Shown: one piece after another, positions 1-13,526 of the stretch
Layout of the letters: each line of letters starts with the position of its first letter
Numbering within the stretch: the stretch's first letter is position 1
DNA from: Apostichopus japonicus
Taxonomy: Eukaryota; Echinodermata; Holothuroidea; Aspidochirotida; Stichopodidae
NCBI RefSeq assembly: GCF_037975245.1
Contig: NC_092568.1
Coordinates: forward strand, 22,346,501-22,410,500
Length of the DNA stretch: 64,000 nucleotides
Reading direction: 5' to 3'
Notes under the pieces: generated by a model
The model's database searches: none
What the model was told of the DNA's origin: nothing
The model's input: only the letters and a program-made list of their open reading frames with translations
Translations under genes and position numbers: made by a program

Positions 1-304
1 GTACAGGCTGTTGATTTCTTTAAGCATGCTCCGTGCAAAGGCGACATGTTGTATTTTTATTATTCTATAATAAGTACTCCACAGGATGTCCCAAGATGAT
101 GTAAACTTTACTTCCAGGAACAGTCATTGATAGAGAATGATGAACTTGCATGCACAATGTGGCACCATGTGGCACCATGAACTAAACACAACTGGTGAAA
201 AGTGCCCTTGATGCAATAGGTACTGCTCGTACTGAAGCATGCATGCTTCCACAAGAACTATTAACATACAAAATCAATCTTAGCTAATACTTTCTGGTGG
301 CAAA

Positions 305-600
305 GGGACAGTTTATAGAGAGTGTGGTGGACGATTGACTAAGGCTTCAGACTTGTGATCCAAGGATTGTTGCTTCAACTCCTACCTAATTCACTACGTT
401 GTGTCCTTGGGCAAGATGCTTTATCTGTGAGGTAAGTTAGGTAACTTGTCATTGGGCGCAGTATATAACTGCAGCCACCTGGAGGAATTGTCTCTGGGAC
501 AGGTTATCATTGACCAGGGATAACATAACGTCTGTAAGGCGCTTTGAAACCTATTGCTGGTATAAAGCGCTATATAAAAGTGTAATATTATTATCATAGT
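305..600 (+). repeat. tRNA-derived SINE
   Basis: The head resembles a tRNA: an anticodon-arm-like stretch (CAGACTTGTGATCCAAGGAT) is followed by a degenerate B box. The body contains GTGTCCTTGGGCAAGATGCT, a phrase typical of tRNA-derived SINEs in marine invertebrates. The 3' end has GGCGCTTTGAAACC and AAAGCGCTATATAAAAG before an ATTATTAT tail. A related 3' end occurs at 20317-20385. The borders are approximate and no target-site duplication was identified. Confidence 0.65.
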
Positions 601-734
601 TTTTACCAAGGTGTGCTATGGTACTGAACCAAATCTTGGCAAAAGAATAACCTCTTCCATGTTTAAATGAATTCTAAAGCTTACATATCACTCACTTTTT
701 ACATTGAATATTGTCATGGAAAGGGATGGGATTG

Positions 735-790
735 TGGTGCGAGGGGAGGGGAGGGAAGGGGAGGGGAGGAGATGGTAAGGGAGAGGAGGG
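735..790 (+). repeat. G-rich purine tract (possible G-quadruplex)
   Basis: Many runs of three to four G separated by single A residues occur over about 55 bases. This is ample for intramolecular G-quadruplex formation on the plus strand. It is nearly complementary to the C-rich tract at 1139-1183. Confidence 0.6.
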
Positions 791-1138
791 AGGGACAATA
801 TGCAACCAGTTCAGAGCATTCAAAAATTCAAAATCCACTTCGAGAAGTGATCCGTAGGATAATTACATAATTACACACCTGAACGTTAAAGAGTTATTTA
901 ATCACTTTGCTTCGATGACAGTGAAATTTGCAAACCGCTTCGTAGCTCAATTCTTTGAGCAAAACAATGGAATATTGACATGTTACTACACACACAGCCA
1001 ACCCCCACCGGCCACCCCCACCAACACCTGCCCCTAAGTTTCTGTCTTGTTAGCTAATATTTTAGGATTTGATATACCTCTTATACAGTCATGTCACTAG
1101 GATTGTCTTTAGCATGTGTTTTAACCACCAATGTCATT

Positions 1139-1183
1139 AACCTCCCTTCCTCCCCCTCTCCCCCCCTTCCCCTCCCCTCCAAA
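1139..1183 (+). repeat. C-rich pyrimidine tract
   Basis: About 45 bases of almost pure C and T. The reverse complement resembles the G-rich tract 400 bases upstream, so the two could pair as a long imperfect hairpin or form G4/i-motif structures. It is probably simple-sequence DNA. Confidence 0.55.
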
Positions 1184-3373
1184 TAACTACTTTGTTATGT
1201 GAGATGATGTAGGGCCAGATATAACCAATAACGGAAAGATAAGATCTATGTAAATGGACACTGAAATGATATGAATAACTTGTGAATTTTTATTACACAT
1301 GACGATGGCTCAGATCGAGGAAACAGTAGTCTGCAAGGGAAAAAAGCAGGGCACCCTGTGCCTCAGCCTTGATACAGGCCTGCATAGGCCCTGATGGTAA
1401 CCCTAGCAACATACTAAAATGCAGAAAGATTCCCATGCAGATAGATTCATGTTCCAAATGCCTGAATGAATGGATCTTTTTTTTCCTTCAACTACCTCTG
1501 GACTCTTTATAAAGATCAAATTATGAAATCACTCGTCCTTCTCAACGACTGCATGAGCCGGCCGGAGGCTAAGCTAAAGTAATAAGGTCTGAATGAATGA
1601 CATTACTTGTTTCAATAGACATGTAATGTCCAACTAATATCACAAATTAATGGATATTTTTTTTTTCATTTGGTTTAGCATTTTGAAAAACCTCCTAGGC
1701 CTAACCTTTTGATGGAAATTTTTCCATCCACTCTCCTACATGCTAAAAAACAGTTGAATTTTAGTGAGGACTGTGAACTTCCTTCTGCCCCTACAACTAG
1801 GACACCTAGCTAGTCTGTGCCACACGTACCACGTGCAGAGATGAAGCTTTCAGACTTGAGCTGTTTTTGAATTATTCAACATGGATTCATATAATTCAAG
1901 TTTCAGAACCTATAGATACAAAATACAAAGCGAGCGAAAAACACAGGCTTCAAATTAAAACCGTGTCGCCTGAAAAAGTCATGATTCTGCCCGGGAACGT
2001 GCTTTTGAAGTATACAAAATAGACAGGATTGTAACCAAAGTAATGCAAACATTCATAAATTCACATTCGAGCAGTTCGGCAAACTTAAAATTTAATTTTT
2101 GCAATATTTTAGATGCAACCCGACTGCTTTCACAGTTTCTATGTTTCTTTCCAGCAATATATCAGCTTTAATTAAGTAAATTACTTTGTTTTTGCCTGTG
2201 GCTCTGTAAGAGCAGTAATTGTGCCATAAATTAGAGAGAGGGGAAAATAACCCCAAACTCAGAATATACCAATTGTTGCCATGCTTTCATGCAGGAAGAC
2301 ACAAACTTTCGGTCATTGGGATTGTCGCCATAGATACCAACCGATAGTTCAGGCTGATAGATCCCATTGGTTTGTGGCACTTGATTGGACACGATTCCTC
2401 TTTCAAAAGTTTGGGAACGAGCAAAGAAATTTATGGCATCAAAAGCAATTATCTCCGTTCGGTATTTTATTGTCATTACCTTAGTTCACTAAATAAATGA
2501 TACAAATGGGCAAAACATCGATATCTTTCAAATCAACAAACTGCCAGGTCTACAATTTCACAATATTAGCCAGTTGCTAAAAAAATTATGCCAGTGTTTA
2601 TTACTTATATTGGCTACAATGAAATTCCTACTGGCATTTTCCTTGAATTAATACAAAAGCAACAGGAATTTTGCATATTGCAGGAAAGGGAGGGCAAGTG
2701 CCTTTTTTGTGTAACTGTCAGATTGCAAACTCCACTGGCCTAGGTTTAGCCAGAAAATGGCCTGAATTTTGAAGACTGCATTCATAGAACTCCATATCCA
2801 TAAACATCCATTCATATCCAGGGATGTGACAAAAAGGAAATATGGGCTACAAAATATGCCTCTGTTGTTCTCAATGTGAAGAAGTTAATATTAAGAGGGT
2901 CTGGCCGATACCTTCCACCATCTGGCCGTCATTCAAGACAAACTGGTAATCATACATTAGCTGTCTGTGTCCATTTATTTGTCTTGTAGTACTAACCTGC
3001 ACCCTTGACCTTCCTACTTATCTTTGTACATCGCAACCTGTGAATTTGTAAACTGTGTCAGTTTGCCTCTGAAAGACATTCTACTTGTATCACACACAAA
3101 AATGGACACCTCAGAGCAAACTATTTTGTTGAAAATTTCCGGGGTAAGGCAGAGCCAAAGTTTCAACAACCAGGATGTTGTACAGACATGAACTCATTTG
3201 CTTTTTAGATGAGAAAGATGGAAAAGATGCATGAAATAACTAATACATGGAGAAAAAAAGGAATATGAGAAGAAAATCGAAAACACATCAAATCATGAAA
3301 ATAATTGGGGGGGGGGGAAATATAATGAAATAAAAAGTAGACAAAGAAATTGAAAAAAAAGGAAATTACCAAC

Positions 3374-6300
3374 CTTTGAGGCAGCAGCAGTAACCCTTGC
3401 AGCCAAACCACTGTTCAAGAGCTTTTCTCTTTCCTTCCTGAACTCCGAGACAGTTTTATTAAATGATATGACGACCTCCTTCAGCTTGGCTGCCTTTGTT
3501 TTAGCTTGACTATATTTCTCAGCCAAAGAATTCTGTCCCCCAAAGAAACGAAATAATTCAGAGAATTTACGATTCATCATGAGAAACGGCCACAAGCAAA
3601 TTTTGCGAGCACATCCGCATCTAAATTTTTTAGAGTTAATATTCAGTTTTTCCTTTTTTGTTAAAATGATTTCTGGTAGATTACCTGCAGGACATGAAGC
3701 TTTTATCACTAAATTTCCAAACTTAAAGGGCTATTCTTTTTTTTATATAAATGAAGAAAAACAGTGTTACACATTCTAAATCCAAAGCTGAAAAAAAATT
3801 AATTCCAAACAACTGTATCGTAAGTTGGTACAAATTCCATTTTCCCACTCTTTTATTAGTTTCCTCCACAGGAAACTATTTATGTGATAGCTAATGCCCC
3901 GAAGTCTCCGGGTGTAATTACAAACGTAAATGATTGTACTATTAAATTAAATCCCAATCACGACACACTCCTTTAAAGAACCAGCCCCTCTGGGTCCATT
4001 TCTCTGTTTGCTCTGAGGAATGAGGGACCTTGAGTTATATGAGCTGCTACCACCATCCTGGTGCCAGTACATAATCCCTGAGGGGAAACATTTTTTGAGA
4101 GCGTGTGCGGATGGGAGAGTCTGGAAGGCAAAGCAGATTTGTGACAGGGCCAATTCATCTTTACAGAATCCAGCATACTTTTAAGACACTATATTTGAAC
4201 CCATGATATAGATTTCTTGTGTAGTAGGTAACCAGAAACCATAGTATGAAAAATAGCTAATAGTACACATAATACTTGAAGGATTTTTCATTTACAGACA
4301 CAAACATGTCAGTCATGAGAACAGGATGAATATAGTTAGGATGTTTGCAAAAGTCACTTTTTCTCTGAAGTATAGCTCACAATATATCCAATTTTTTTTT
4401 ATGGTTTTATTAATTTGTTTATTGCAGTCACCACAAATCTGTAATAATTGTAGAAATTATAGAAGTCTAATGTATGACACACCTTTCAGAGACAAATGTC
4501 AACACTTTTAGCCCTAGGTCTACAAAGTCATCAACAACAGATGTTCTTCTAGGCCAAATTTTAGATTTGCATACTAAAGATTCCAAGTGATGCATTTCCT
4601 ATTATCCAGTTATTACACTTAACGTTGGCTCCACATTTTCACACTTTTCGATGAAGGAAAATTAATTAATAGCATTTCCAGCCTTACTGTATGCCTTCGG
4701 TATTTTCCTGTAACTATCACGTTTAATATTTGTTTGTTCTTTTTATGCTATCAGTATAATTATTATTATTTTTACTTTTTGATGGTGTTGGGGGGTGGTG
4801 GGGTAGGAAGGATAAAGAGGGAAGAAGCTTTATCAAATGCTTCTCTCAGAATTTGCATTTTAAACAATGGAACAATCATTAACATCTATACTGAAAAAAT
4901 ACAAACTGGCAAAACTTACTGTGACTTTGTGACTTCTGGAAGTTTACTTTTAACATACCTTCCACGATAATGTTAAAAGTTGAAAGACACAGAAGGGTAT
5001 TGGTATTTAATTGGCAGATAGTTGCTTACCAGTAGGCTACAACAAATCTCTCAAGCTTACTACTAGCATAATTCATATTAAAATATGGCAAAAAAAATCT
5101 TTGTGAAGTGCCATCATCACACCACGTATGATCTATATATGGTCCCTTCACACCCCAACCAAAGGGCTTAACACCGGAAGGGAATCTGTAGCCCTGATCC
5201 AATGGGTGAGGGTTGTTACTTAGCTCCTTAATAAGGGGCTCGTAAACATTCCAAACCTGATAATTCTGTATCATTGTTTTATTTGCAAAACTTTTAAATT
5301 TTAGTATGCTTGATTTTATTGTACTTGGTGCGATCTGGGTGGATGAAAATAGGTACCTTTTCTTTCCAGTAACGGTCGAGTACAAACAACACCACATTAA
5401 AAGGTTCTTCGAATCTATTACCTTTTGAGCCTTCAACTGCTTTAGTGCTTCTGCTTTCTCTTCAAGTTCTTGATTTCTCATCTCCAACAGTCTCTCTTGC
5501 CTTCCTATCTTCTGTTGATTTCTGCTCAGATTTGATCGCAGTGATTCTGACAAAAAAGGCAAGGGCAACTTTATGAAAAATCTGCAGTTATATAAAAGAT
5601 TTACCAGTTTGAACTTGCCTAAAACCTCTGTCATATTATCAGATTAGCCCTATCTGTTCATGTAAGTACATGACAAATAAAAAAAGGAAAATTTTATGAA
5701 ATGATTATGGACATACCTAACCTTTTCCCTCTTAACTGATATTCGTAACTCACCAATTTCTTTCTCCAGTTGTGCATTTCTCTTGATAAAGACAGCATAC
5801 TTTAGACCAACTCTAGACATTTCTTCATCTTTAGACGCACACTCCTGGCTTAGCTTCTTCACCTAAAGCAGGCCGACGGAAAATAATTAGGTGATATTTC
5901 ATTTAGGGAAAAAAATTGTTATGAAAAAAAAAAAAAGTTTTCACTGCTCTGTACACTGCTGATAATATTTACTTTATAGACCAAATTGGGAATAGACTAC
6001 TAACCATTCACAGCTGTCTACTTTATTTGATCTGAAAAGTAAATTGACAATTCCAAAGTAAGGAACATAACTTGAACTATCTCAAGAATCCTTGTCACAT
6101 CTCACTTGTGTTGAAGAATCTTCATTGGTTAAAGTTTTGATCTCATTGTCATATTTAATCCAATTCATAACATTAAATTTAAAACTTAATTATGACTACA
6201 AGATGTTTGATGACATCCCTAAAACACTTTTCTATTTGACTTTTCTGTATATATTTGTTCTTTACTATGCATTTTTGGGGCTCTGCAGAGTGGCTCTGTA

Positions 6301-9300
6301 AATCCTCTATTAGTATTTAAATCATGCAATGTGAAAACAATGGCACAACACTAGTCAACAGCACAGGAAAGTATGTGTTTTCTGTTGACAGACAATAGCT
6401 TCTTTAAAAATCATCAATATTGTCCCAAAATAGACTAGAAACTAAAATAATGGTCACTCATGAATATGCAAACCTCTACAAACACTACAAAGCAGCATTT
6501 TGAGTTGATGTGTTCATACATTTTTGCAGAATATTTCTTATTAAAATCCTGTGAGTTTGGGGCTCATTTTTTATAGATTAACATGTCATGTTTCACTTCC
6601 AAGTAATGAAGAAAAAGTCAAATATTTTGAAGGTTTCAAATTTGCCATTTTGCATACATGTGATTAATATCAATAGAAGAAGGATCTACAAGATGAACTG
6701 AGAATTGAACTAGATTCGTTTATTACTTCCTTATTAAGTTAAACTTAGAGACAGAAAAATCTAGCAGGGCATTGTATAGTTGGATCAATTGCAGTCTTAT
6801 TTTGAGGCATATTGTGAGGAATTGGTAAAGATATTCACGCAGATAACACAAATATTTTCCCGCATTGAGACATCTCACTATCTTATTGTAACACTCTTCA
6901 ATATCTCTTTTCATACATGAAATAATTGTGAGACAGACCTACATGGAAAAAAGATATTGAGTTAGTCATGTTTAGTTCCCAAATATATGAAGCAATTCTG
7001 ATGTTCTGACAAGGACTTATTCATATTATGCTAGCAGATCACTTTTTGAAATAACTTCATAAACTTCTTAGAAATACTGTCGTTAAATTCTGTATTTGTA
7101 GGCATAAGTTTGGTTAGGCTCTCTTTAAAGAAATGCTTGTCAAGTGGGGATAAATGATGGTATTAATTTCTTTTACATTTTTTATATCAAATTTTCATTG
7201 CTATCCTGTTCAATATTAAAGATACAAAATTTGCAAAAATTGATATTTTTATTTAACGTAACACAAAATAGAGTAACTTGTTCTCAATGAACCTTAGCAA
7301 CAGAACTAGAGATGTTGGGGTCTTTCAATAAACATTACCAACCTTTGCAAGTAATAGAAGGCTTGTTTTCAGTTTTCTGGTTAAGACATAAGCAAGCAGT
7401 GGTACCAAAATTTTCCAAGAGGCTTGGCGGACACATAAACAAAACATAAACATAATATAAACATAACATAAACATAAAATTAAGTACCAGGAGGGTTTGG
7501 CTCTACAGGTAGAAATCTTCTTGTTATGTTATCCCTACCTGATATTCCAAATCTTTTTGATTAGATGTGTACTCCTCAAGGAGCTGAGATGCTGTAAGAG
7601 AACAAACACAGCCTGGTCAATAGATAAGGTAGAATATATAAATAATGTTCTGTGACTAAATCAACAATGGAGGCTTGAAAACAAGTCACAGTTTATATAT
7701 AATCTGACAGCATCACACAAAAAAATCTTTCCTGAAGTAATATTCAACAAATGCAGAAATGCTTAAAACAATCAAGACATAATCACAAGTCAAATCTACT
7801 ACATACCAGCTGAATACTGGTTTGAATGCTGTCTCAGGCCAGATGGAATTTCCTTCTGGAAAAGCAAAAGTGATGAAGCATAAGATTTAGGAAACAGATT
7901 CAATTTGATGTCACGTACTGTCTTCCAGTTAGCAAGAATTGTGATCTTTGGAAAGGAAATTTTATAATCAATTCTTTCCAGATACTTTGCTCCAAATTCT
8001 CCAACAGTTATTTATCCAGACTACATTATTAAGACTGCTCCACTGTATCAATGTGAAATTGTTGCTTCCTTCCATGCACTTACCTAACTTCAGACTAAGA
8101 CAGTGAGAACAATTTCTAGCAACAATTACAAACAAGTGCAGCAATGAGAAGGCACCACTACTTGATGATACCAAAGGTTACTTGATGATACCAAAGGTTC
8201 AGTTCCAACTTCCTTAATACGTTAATGTCACCATGATGACTTCTGAATAAAGAAATTGTTTCAAAATTATTAATACCATGTACATTGATTTATCCAAACC
8301 TGTCAAAGGAATGCTTTAAAGTGTGTCGCATAATTCTGAAACTTTGGGGACACTTTAGCAGCATTTCTTTGTCGCTTGCTTCATTTATCTTTTATTTTAT
8401 ATCTCAAGATTATAAATAAGGTTTTATTAGGTGATACAGATGAATTTTCCCCATTAAGTAGAGCGCAAACGGGTTATCAGGCACCTAATTTTGTTCTTGT
8501 TGTTGTTAGGTTTTTTTGACAGAAAATATATAAAACTTACACCAACCCCGCTCTGTGTAACTGCTCCATTCTCTGTTGTGTTTTCCTCCTTCAACCTAAT
8601 TCCCAATCCAACCTCTGTTTGAATTCCTTGGTCCAGCTTACGGGATGGCCATCCTCCCTTCTGTGAGAATAAACCATTCTGTCTCTGACAGGTTTCTTCA
8701 AGATTTTCACAGAGAGACCTGGATGCTTCCAGTCTGATGCAATTATAAAAAAGCAAAATTTATCAAACTACTCTCAAGGAGGACAGTGATTGTGATTTAC
8801 ACAACATGACAGAAACTTGTTGACAAACCTTTTTATATACTGTATATATATACATATCATTTGTCATTTTGACAAAATTATGTATGAGTTAACATGGGGG
8901 AACAAAGTAGTGGTGCAAGTATAGTTTCTGTTGAATTAAATATTCTGATCTCACACATTGAGCTTAACAGATTATTCTATGAATATATCATAGTATCAAA
9001 AAGGCATCCGTAGTGTACTTGCCCACTTTTAATTTCCTTTTAGAAGACCTATAGAGGTGATGGAAAGTTAGCTCAATTTAAAGTAACAACATTCACTGAT
9101 GTCCCGTGGTTGCTCTTGGATCCAACAAAGGAACTAACTTACCATTAAGGTATATAGTGCTAAGAAAGTTAAAACCAAGAGCTTACTTACTCATGTTGAA
9201 TCAGTCTCCTATTTTCTTGCTCATCTTTCAGAGTGCTGGTCACATCCTCAATTTGAGACTGTCAAGAAGAAAGGGGATTTATGTCAAATTTGTAGAGATC

Positions 9301-12300
9301 CTTGCCCACAAGTCCCTCAAAAGACATGAAGAAACAAGAAGAAAACAATCAAAGTAGGCTAAACTAAAAGAGATCAAAGTATGTGCTTGAGGTCCTCTGT
9401 GTTACTTTACAACTTTAAAGGGTATGAAGACTCACGCAAAATGAAACGTCTAATGCCGGTAATCTGACCTAGTTCTGAATGAGGTGTAACAGAAGTGTTA
9501 GACACCACCATCGATCCCAGAAAATACACACACACAGCTTGCTACCATCGGTAATAAGACACTAGTGTACAGTCAGTACACACAGCTGCGGTTAATACCC
9601 ACAGCACAGTGTACAAACCATGGACATCTCAGGTCCAGCTAAAGATAACAAGGTATCTCGTTTCATTACTGTACTGTCTGCATTTTGTAGCGACACGAAC
9701 AAAACGTCACTTGCAAGCAACGGAAAGTTAACTTTTTCAGATGACTGCACGCGGTTTGGGGCGAGTCTTCAATGCCTTTAAACATGATTAATTTCGTACC
9801 TCTAGCTTTGCTAATTTCGCCACCAAATCCGGCCTGTCCTCCTCCTCCTGAGATTTTAAACCATTTATTTTGCTCTGAAAAAAAAATTCACTTTAGATAT
9901 GAAAATGCTCCTACATTCATGTTTATGGCAAGGCCAAATTTTGCTAATCTTAATGATTACCACACCATGTATGATTACACATAAAGGCAATAGATGAATA
10001 GATCATGTTCGAATTGGATTATTATGAATAGGGCCTATTAGACCATTCTTTCTCCCAGAAGTTGAAGTATATTGATTACACATACCTAAACATATGCTAT
10101 CTAAGAATGTCTTATAATTGAAGAAGTCTGTATTTACGTCACATCAAAAGTTGGGGCAAACCGTTAACTCAGTTTATGTACACAGGAATTTGTACAGTAT
10201 CATATTTGTTTTTGTTTGTTTTGTTTTTCAATTAAACAAGACGGTGCCCACAATTCATGAAATAAATACCACATTCTACTGGACACTTTCAGCCATAGCA
10301 TTCTTCATTTGTGCCCTAACCCGTTTTAAGCTTGCATAGAACTATGAATGATTCTGTAATGTATAGTAAAGGCTTCATAATTGACGCACCCCCGTAATTG
10401 ACGCACCTTCAATTATTACTAGCAACGATACAGCAGGCCACCTAAACTTTTTGCAGTCAAGCAGAATTACATATTTCATAAGTCTGAATCCATTTCAGCT
10501 ATTTGCTAACCAAATTGTGGTATTTTTGAAGCTTTTAACACTCTCCCCCCAGTTTTGCATGTTTTTGGGACATTAGGAAATCTTACACCCTAAAATTAAC
10601 CAACATTACCTCAATATGATACCACTACTCTCTGGGACTTGACCTGTCTGAGCTTAGAGGCTCAGAGCATAGCAAACATCGTCCAAAGTCAATGGATGGT
10701 TACTAAGGCCTACACTACAGTTAGCTTATCGACGAATGTGTCAATTTAGGGGTATGAAAGAACTTGACACAGCAGACATTTTGTGGTCAAATTCTGCTCA
10801 ATTTTACGGTGTATAAGCACATAACCTTAAATATTTTGAGATCATAACATTTCTGAGGAGCTACACATATGAAAAACACATACAGTTTAGTGATTTGGAC
10901 TTTTCCTTGATAGACATCGTTGATCAAATCCTTAAATGCGTCAATTATGAGCCCACCATGCTACTAACACATGGTCTCCACCAGCTAGGCAAAGATACCT
11001 TAGAAAAGTTACATTTTTTAGCTCTCAAACAAAGTCAACATTTACTAATAATTGCCTACTAGGAATTGCTGCAGTTAGGCCACAGCCTAATATAGTAATA
11101 TTGCCATCCTAGCAAGGCAAACCTACTATTACTAAACTTGTACTTATTATGATCTGTGCCTAGTTCACTACAGCTAGCAAGTTAGGACTTGCCTAATGTT
11201 AGCCTAGTTATATGCGAATGCGAGTCATATAGTTCAGACTAAGAACTCGTCCTTACATTCAATGTTACCAGTCACTAGCCGACGTAAGAACACTAAGTTG
11301 AAATTCTGCTGCTTAATCTTCACAGAACGTTCTCTCTGTGTACCGGTGTAGTTGACAGAAGTATACTCGCATGGCTTATCAGACACCTTTCTGAAATATG
11401 TAGCTACCATTTTGTCACATGAATGTGTATACCGTTCTACACTGCCACACTAGTTTAGCGATGGGCATTTAACAAATGTAGCTAAAATCACAAATGAATT
11501 TCACAAAGAAAGAAATTTACTCCACTGTATGCGTACGAACAAATACATATCACATTATCTTTGATTTTTATGTCAGTGTTTGCTACTGTTACACTGCAAC
11601 ATTTTGAAAATGTTTGTCACAATTTTGGAGAGAGACCACCAAATGTTTGAATTAGCTGCGCACATGCTAAAGGGTGTAACGGTACGGAGGTCCCTGGATA
11701 GACTATACTAATACTAGCGACGACAATGCACTTTAGGCTGTTTAGTGATACTGATCCGTCTTATCCATATAGTACATATAATAAACATCGTGCACACCTC
11801 GGCAAGCTTAGGACTACTTCACAATTCTATTAATCTACTCAGCCTGTAAGCAGAGCACTAAGCCCAAACAAATTTCTATCGATTGGATACTCCCCGAATT
11901 ATCTATCCAAGGTGTAAGGTGATATCCGTTTGGCTGACCTAACCAAATTTGCATATAACTGACATGTTCTGCATACTTTGTGAACTGTGTGTGGTTTTGG
12001 ACTATGATAAGTCCCTTCGTAGCATGGAGGTAATGTTTAACGTTGTGGCTATTCGCACGAACGTAATCGTGCGAATAACACTGACTATTAGCACGCATGT
12101 AACTTGACCAATGAGCGCTCGTGGTTGATGTAACCAATGAACTGTCCTGATATGTGCTGGCCGGGAGGGATGAACAGGACATCGATGGACAATAACACAG
12201 CAGTGCATGCCAATGGAACAGGAATTTGATAATTATGGGGATTTCCAGGGTTATGTTCAAAGGATATGGATACTTTTTCTATTTTTGTAATAAAGGATTC

Positions 12301-13526
12301 CAAAACCGTTGAAGCAGCAAACAAGCGACTAGATGAATTAAATTCATCATATTCCATATGCATTTTAAGAAAGTTTTGCAACAAATCTTTTCTGAAATAT
12401 TCCAACAAAATCTTTAATTATTTCTTTGAATTTTCCCAGAATTGATCACATCATTGATTTCTCTCATATTTTACAGATTTGGCTATTGATTTTGAAAAAG
12501 ATAACCTTTTTTTGAGAATCAGCAAATTTTCATCAACCAAAATCTTCAGGGGGGCAAGTGGGGGGGGGGGCAAATCGACCGTGCACACCCAACACTGTGG
12601 TTGGGGCCTTGGTTTACCTTCCCCGCCTACCCAGTGCTTTTCTAATCACTACATGCTAACATGCCTACTTATACCACATACACGTTCGTGCGAATAACTA
12701 CCTTACTGGCACGCCTTCGTGTGTAAAGTCACTGTCTATAAGCACGAGCATGTTCGTGCGAATATCGATGCTTATTGGTACGTCAACGTAACAATAACGG
12801 TTGTTATTGGCACGTGCACGTGCCAATAGATACGACCAATGTTTAAACAGGGATTTGAGTGAAAACTGACTTTACCGTAAGCTTAGCTAATTCCTTGCAT
12901 TAAAGGTCCGATCAGTATTGGCCCAAAGTTTAGCGTGTTAAACTTACTTAAAGTTACACGTACGTAACAGAAAAAGTTCTCCTAGAGAATCTGACCCTCC
13001 AAATTGTTTTACACTATTAAAATCTTGATCAGTGACGAAACATACGAGAGGCTAACAGAGAAATGATAGTTGACTTTAGAGAATAGATAACCATCCCTTT
13101 AACTCAGGCAGAAACTCAAAGGAAATACTGATGACCTTTATTTTTTAACAGCTAAATGGCGCGGTCACAGAGGTGGGCAGGGAGGGTCTATATGTACGTG
13201 CGACATACTGGCCCCAAAGTTCAGGCATACTAAAAATTGCTAACAATTTCCTGAAGAATCCCAATATCCAAATTATTTTCAAACATTTGAGGGGTGTTAA
13301 ATTTGTAAATTCAATGTCTCAATGAGGAAAAATACTTCGAGGGTGACAGTAGTTTGCTTGGTGAAGTTGAAGTATGGGTGACCATTTCTAGCATATGTGG
13401 CCGGTCAATATCGATGACCTATAAGAGGCTAGATTACTCCTTTCTCTCTTCATTTCTTACCGTTGTTACCGAGGTTGTTGGCACTTTACCATCTGTAGGA
13501 GAATCACCGCATCCAGTTTCTGACAT
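3374..13526 (-). CDS. Unidentified coiled-coil protein, ten exons (3' end unresolved)
   Basis: Ten minus-strand exons join with matching phases: 13461-13526 (start ATG, MSETGCGDSPTDGK), 9800-9874, 9191-9258, 8541-8733, 7807-7855, 7539-7591, 6879-6938, 5754-5862, 5422-5546 and 3374-3532. Together they give 319 codons without a stop. Donors include GTAAGA, GTAAGT and GTGAGT, and most acceptors have a pyrimidine stretch. The middle and C-terminal exons (from about residue 180) are rich in E, K, Q and L with heptad-like spacing, for example LLEMRNQELEEKAEALKQL, so they should form long coiled coils. No signal peptide or membrane segment is visible. The reading frame after residue 319 continues through a donor (GTTGGT at 3373), so at least one more exon lies at lower coordinates. 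The composition suggests a structural or centrosome/cilium-type scaffold, but I do not recognise the family. The first intron, about 3.6 kb, contains a TIR element and palindromes. Confidence 0.7.
7433..7483 (+). repeat. Short ACATAAA-type tandem repeat
   Basis: The motif ACATAAAC or ACATAATATAAAC is repeated about six times within 50 bases, in an intron of the coiled-coil gene. No function is implied. Confidence 0.6.
8159..8200 (+). repeat. Tandem duplication, about 20 bp
   Basis: ACTTGATGATACCAAAGGTT occurs twice head to tail in an intron of the coiled-coil gene. It is a simple local duplication. Confidence 0.75.
10363..10965 (+). mobile_element. Non-autonomous TIR DNA element, copy 1
   Basis: The left end GGCTTCATAATTGACGCA matches the reverse complement of the right end (GGCTCATAATTGACGCA), forming a terminal inverted repeat of at least 17 bases with one indel. 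The ends may extend further as AGTAG-type sequence. The roughly 600-base interior has no coding capacity. A second, closely similar copy lies at 27687-28596, where another element is inserted. This copy has the uninterrupted GAAAGAACTTGACAC site, so it records the empty target site. It sits in the first intron of the coiled-coil gene. The superfamily is not resolved because no clean target-site duplication is visible. Confidence 0.75.
12042..12830. repeat. Cluster of near-perfect palindromes (fold-back element remnants)
   Basis: At 12050-12077 the sequence TATTCGCACGA, a six-base loop, then TCGTGCGAATA forms a perfect 11-bp stem. At 12805-12828, TATTGGCACGTG is followed directly by its reverse complement, a perfect 24-bp palindrome. 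Related half-sites (TTCGTGCGAATA, TATTAGCACGCATG, TATTGGTACG) recur at 12088-12104, 12685-12698 and 12750-12783. The lead-in GTGGCTATTC at 12045-12054 is shared with the element at 28101. These may be termini of a fold-back MITE family related to that element. Confidence 0.6.

Larger units (their letters stand above)
1..3373. other. Gene-poor segment with SINE and purine/pyrimidine tracts
   Basis: No convincing coding exon is seen. The segment holds a tRNA-derived SINE (about 305-600), a G-rich tract (735-790) and a C-rich tract (1139-1183). The 3' end of the minus-strand coiled-coil gene should lie here. One weak candidate for its last exon is an acceptor followed by a short phase-0 frame ending in TAG near 3019-3042 (VAMYKDK-stop). 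It is too short to assert. Confidence 0.5.

Noticed and set aside
2231-2476. 81-codon minus-strand frame as the last exon of the coiled-coil gene
   Set aside because: It lacks coiled-coil character, and the acceptor before it is poor.
11835-12408. Overlapping minus-strand frames of 106-141 codons
   Set aside because: They cross the palindrome cluster, conflict with each other and lack splice or family support.
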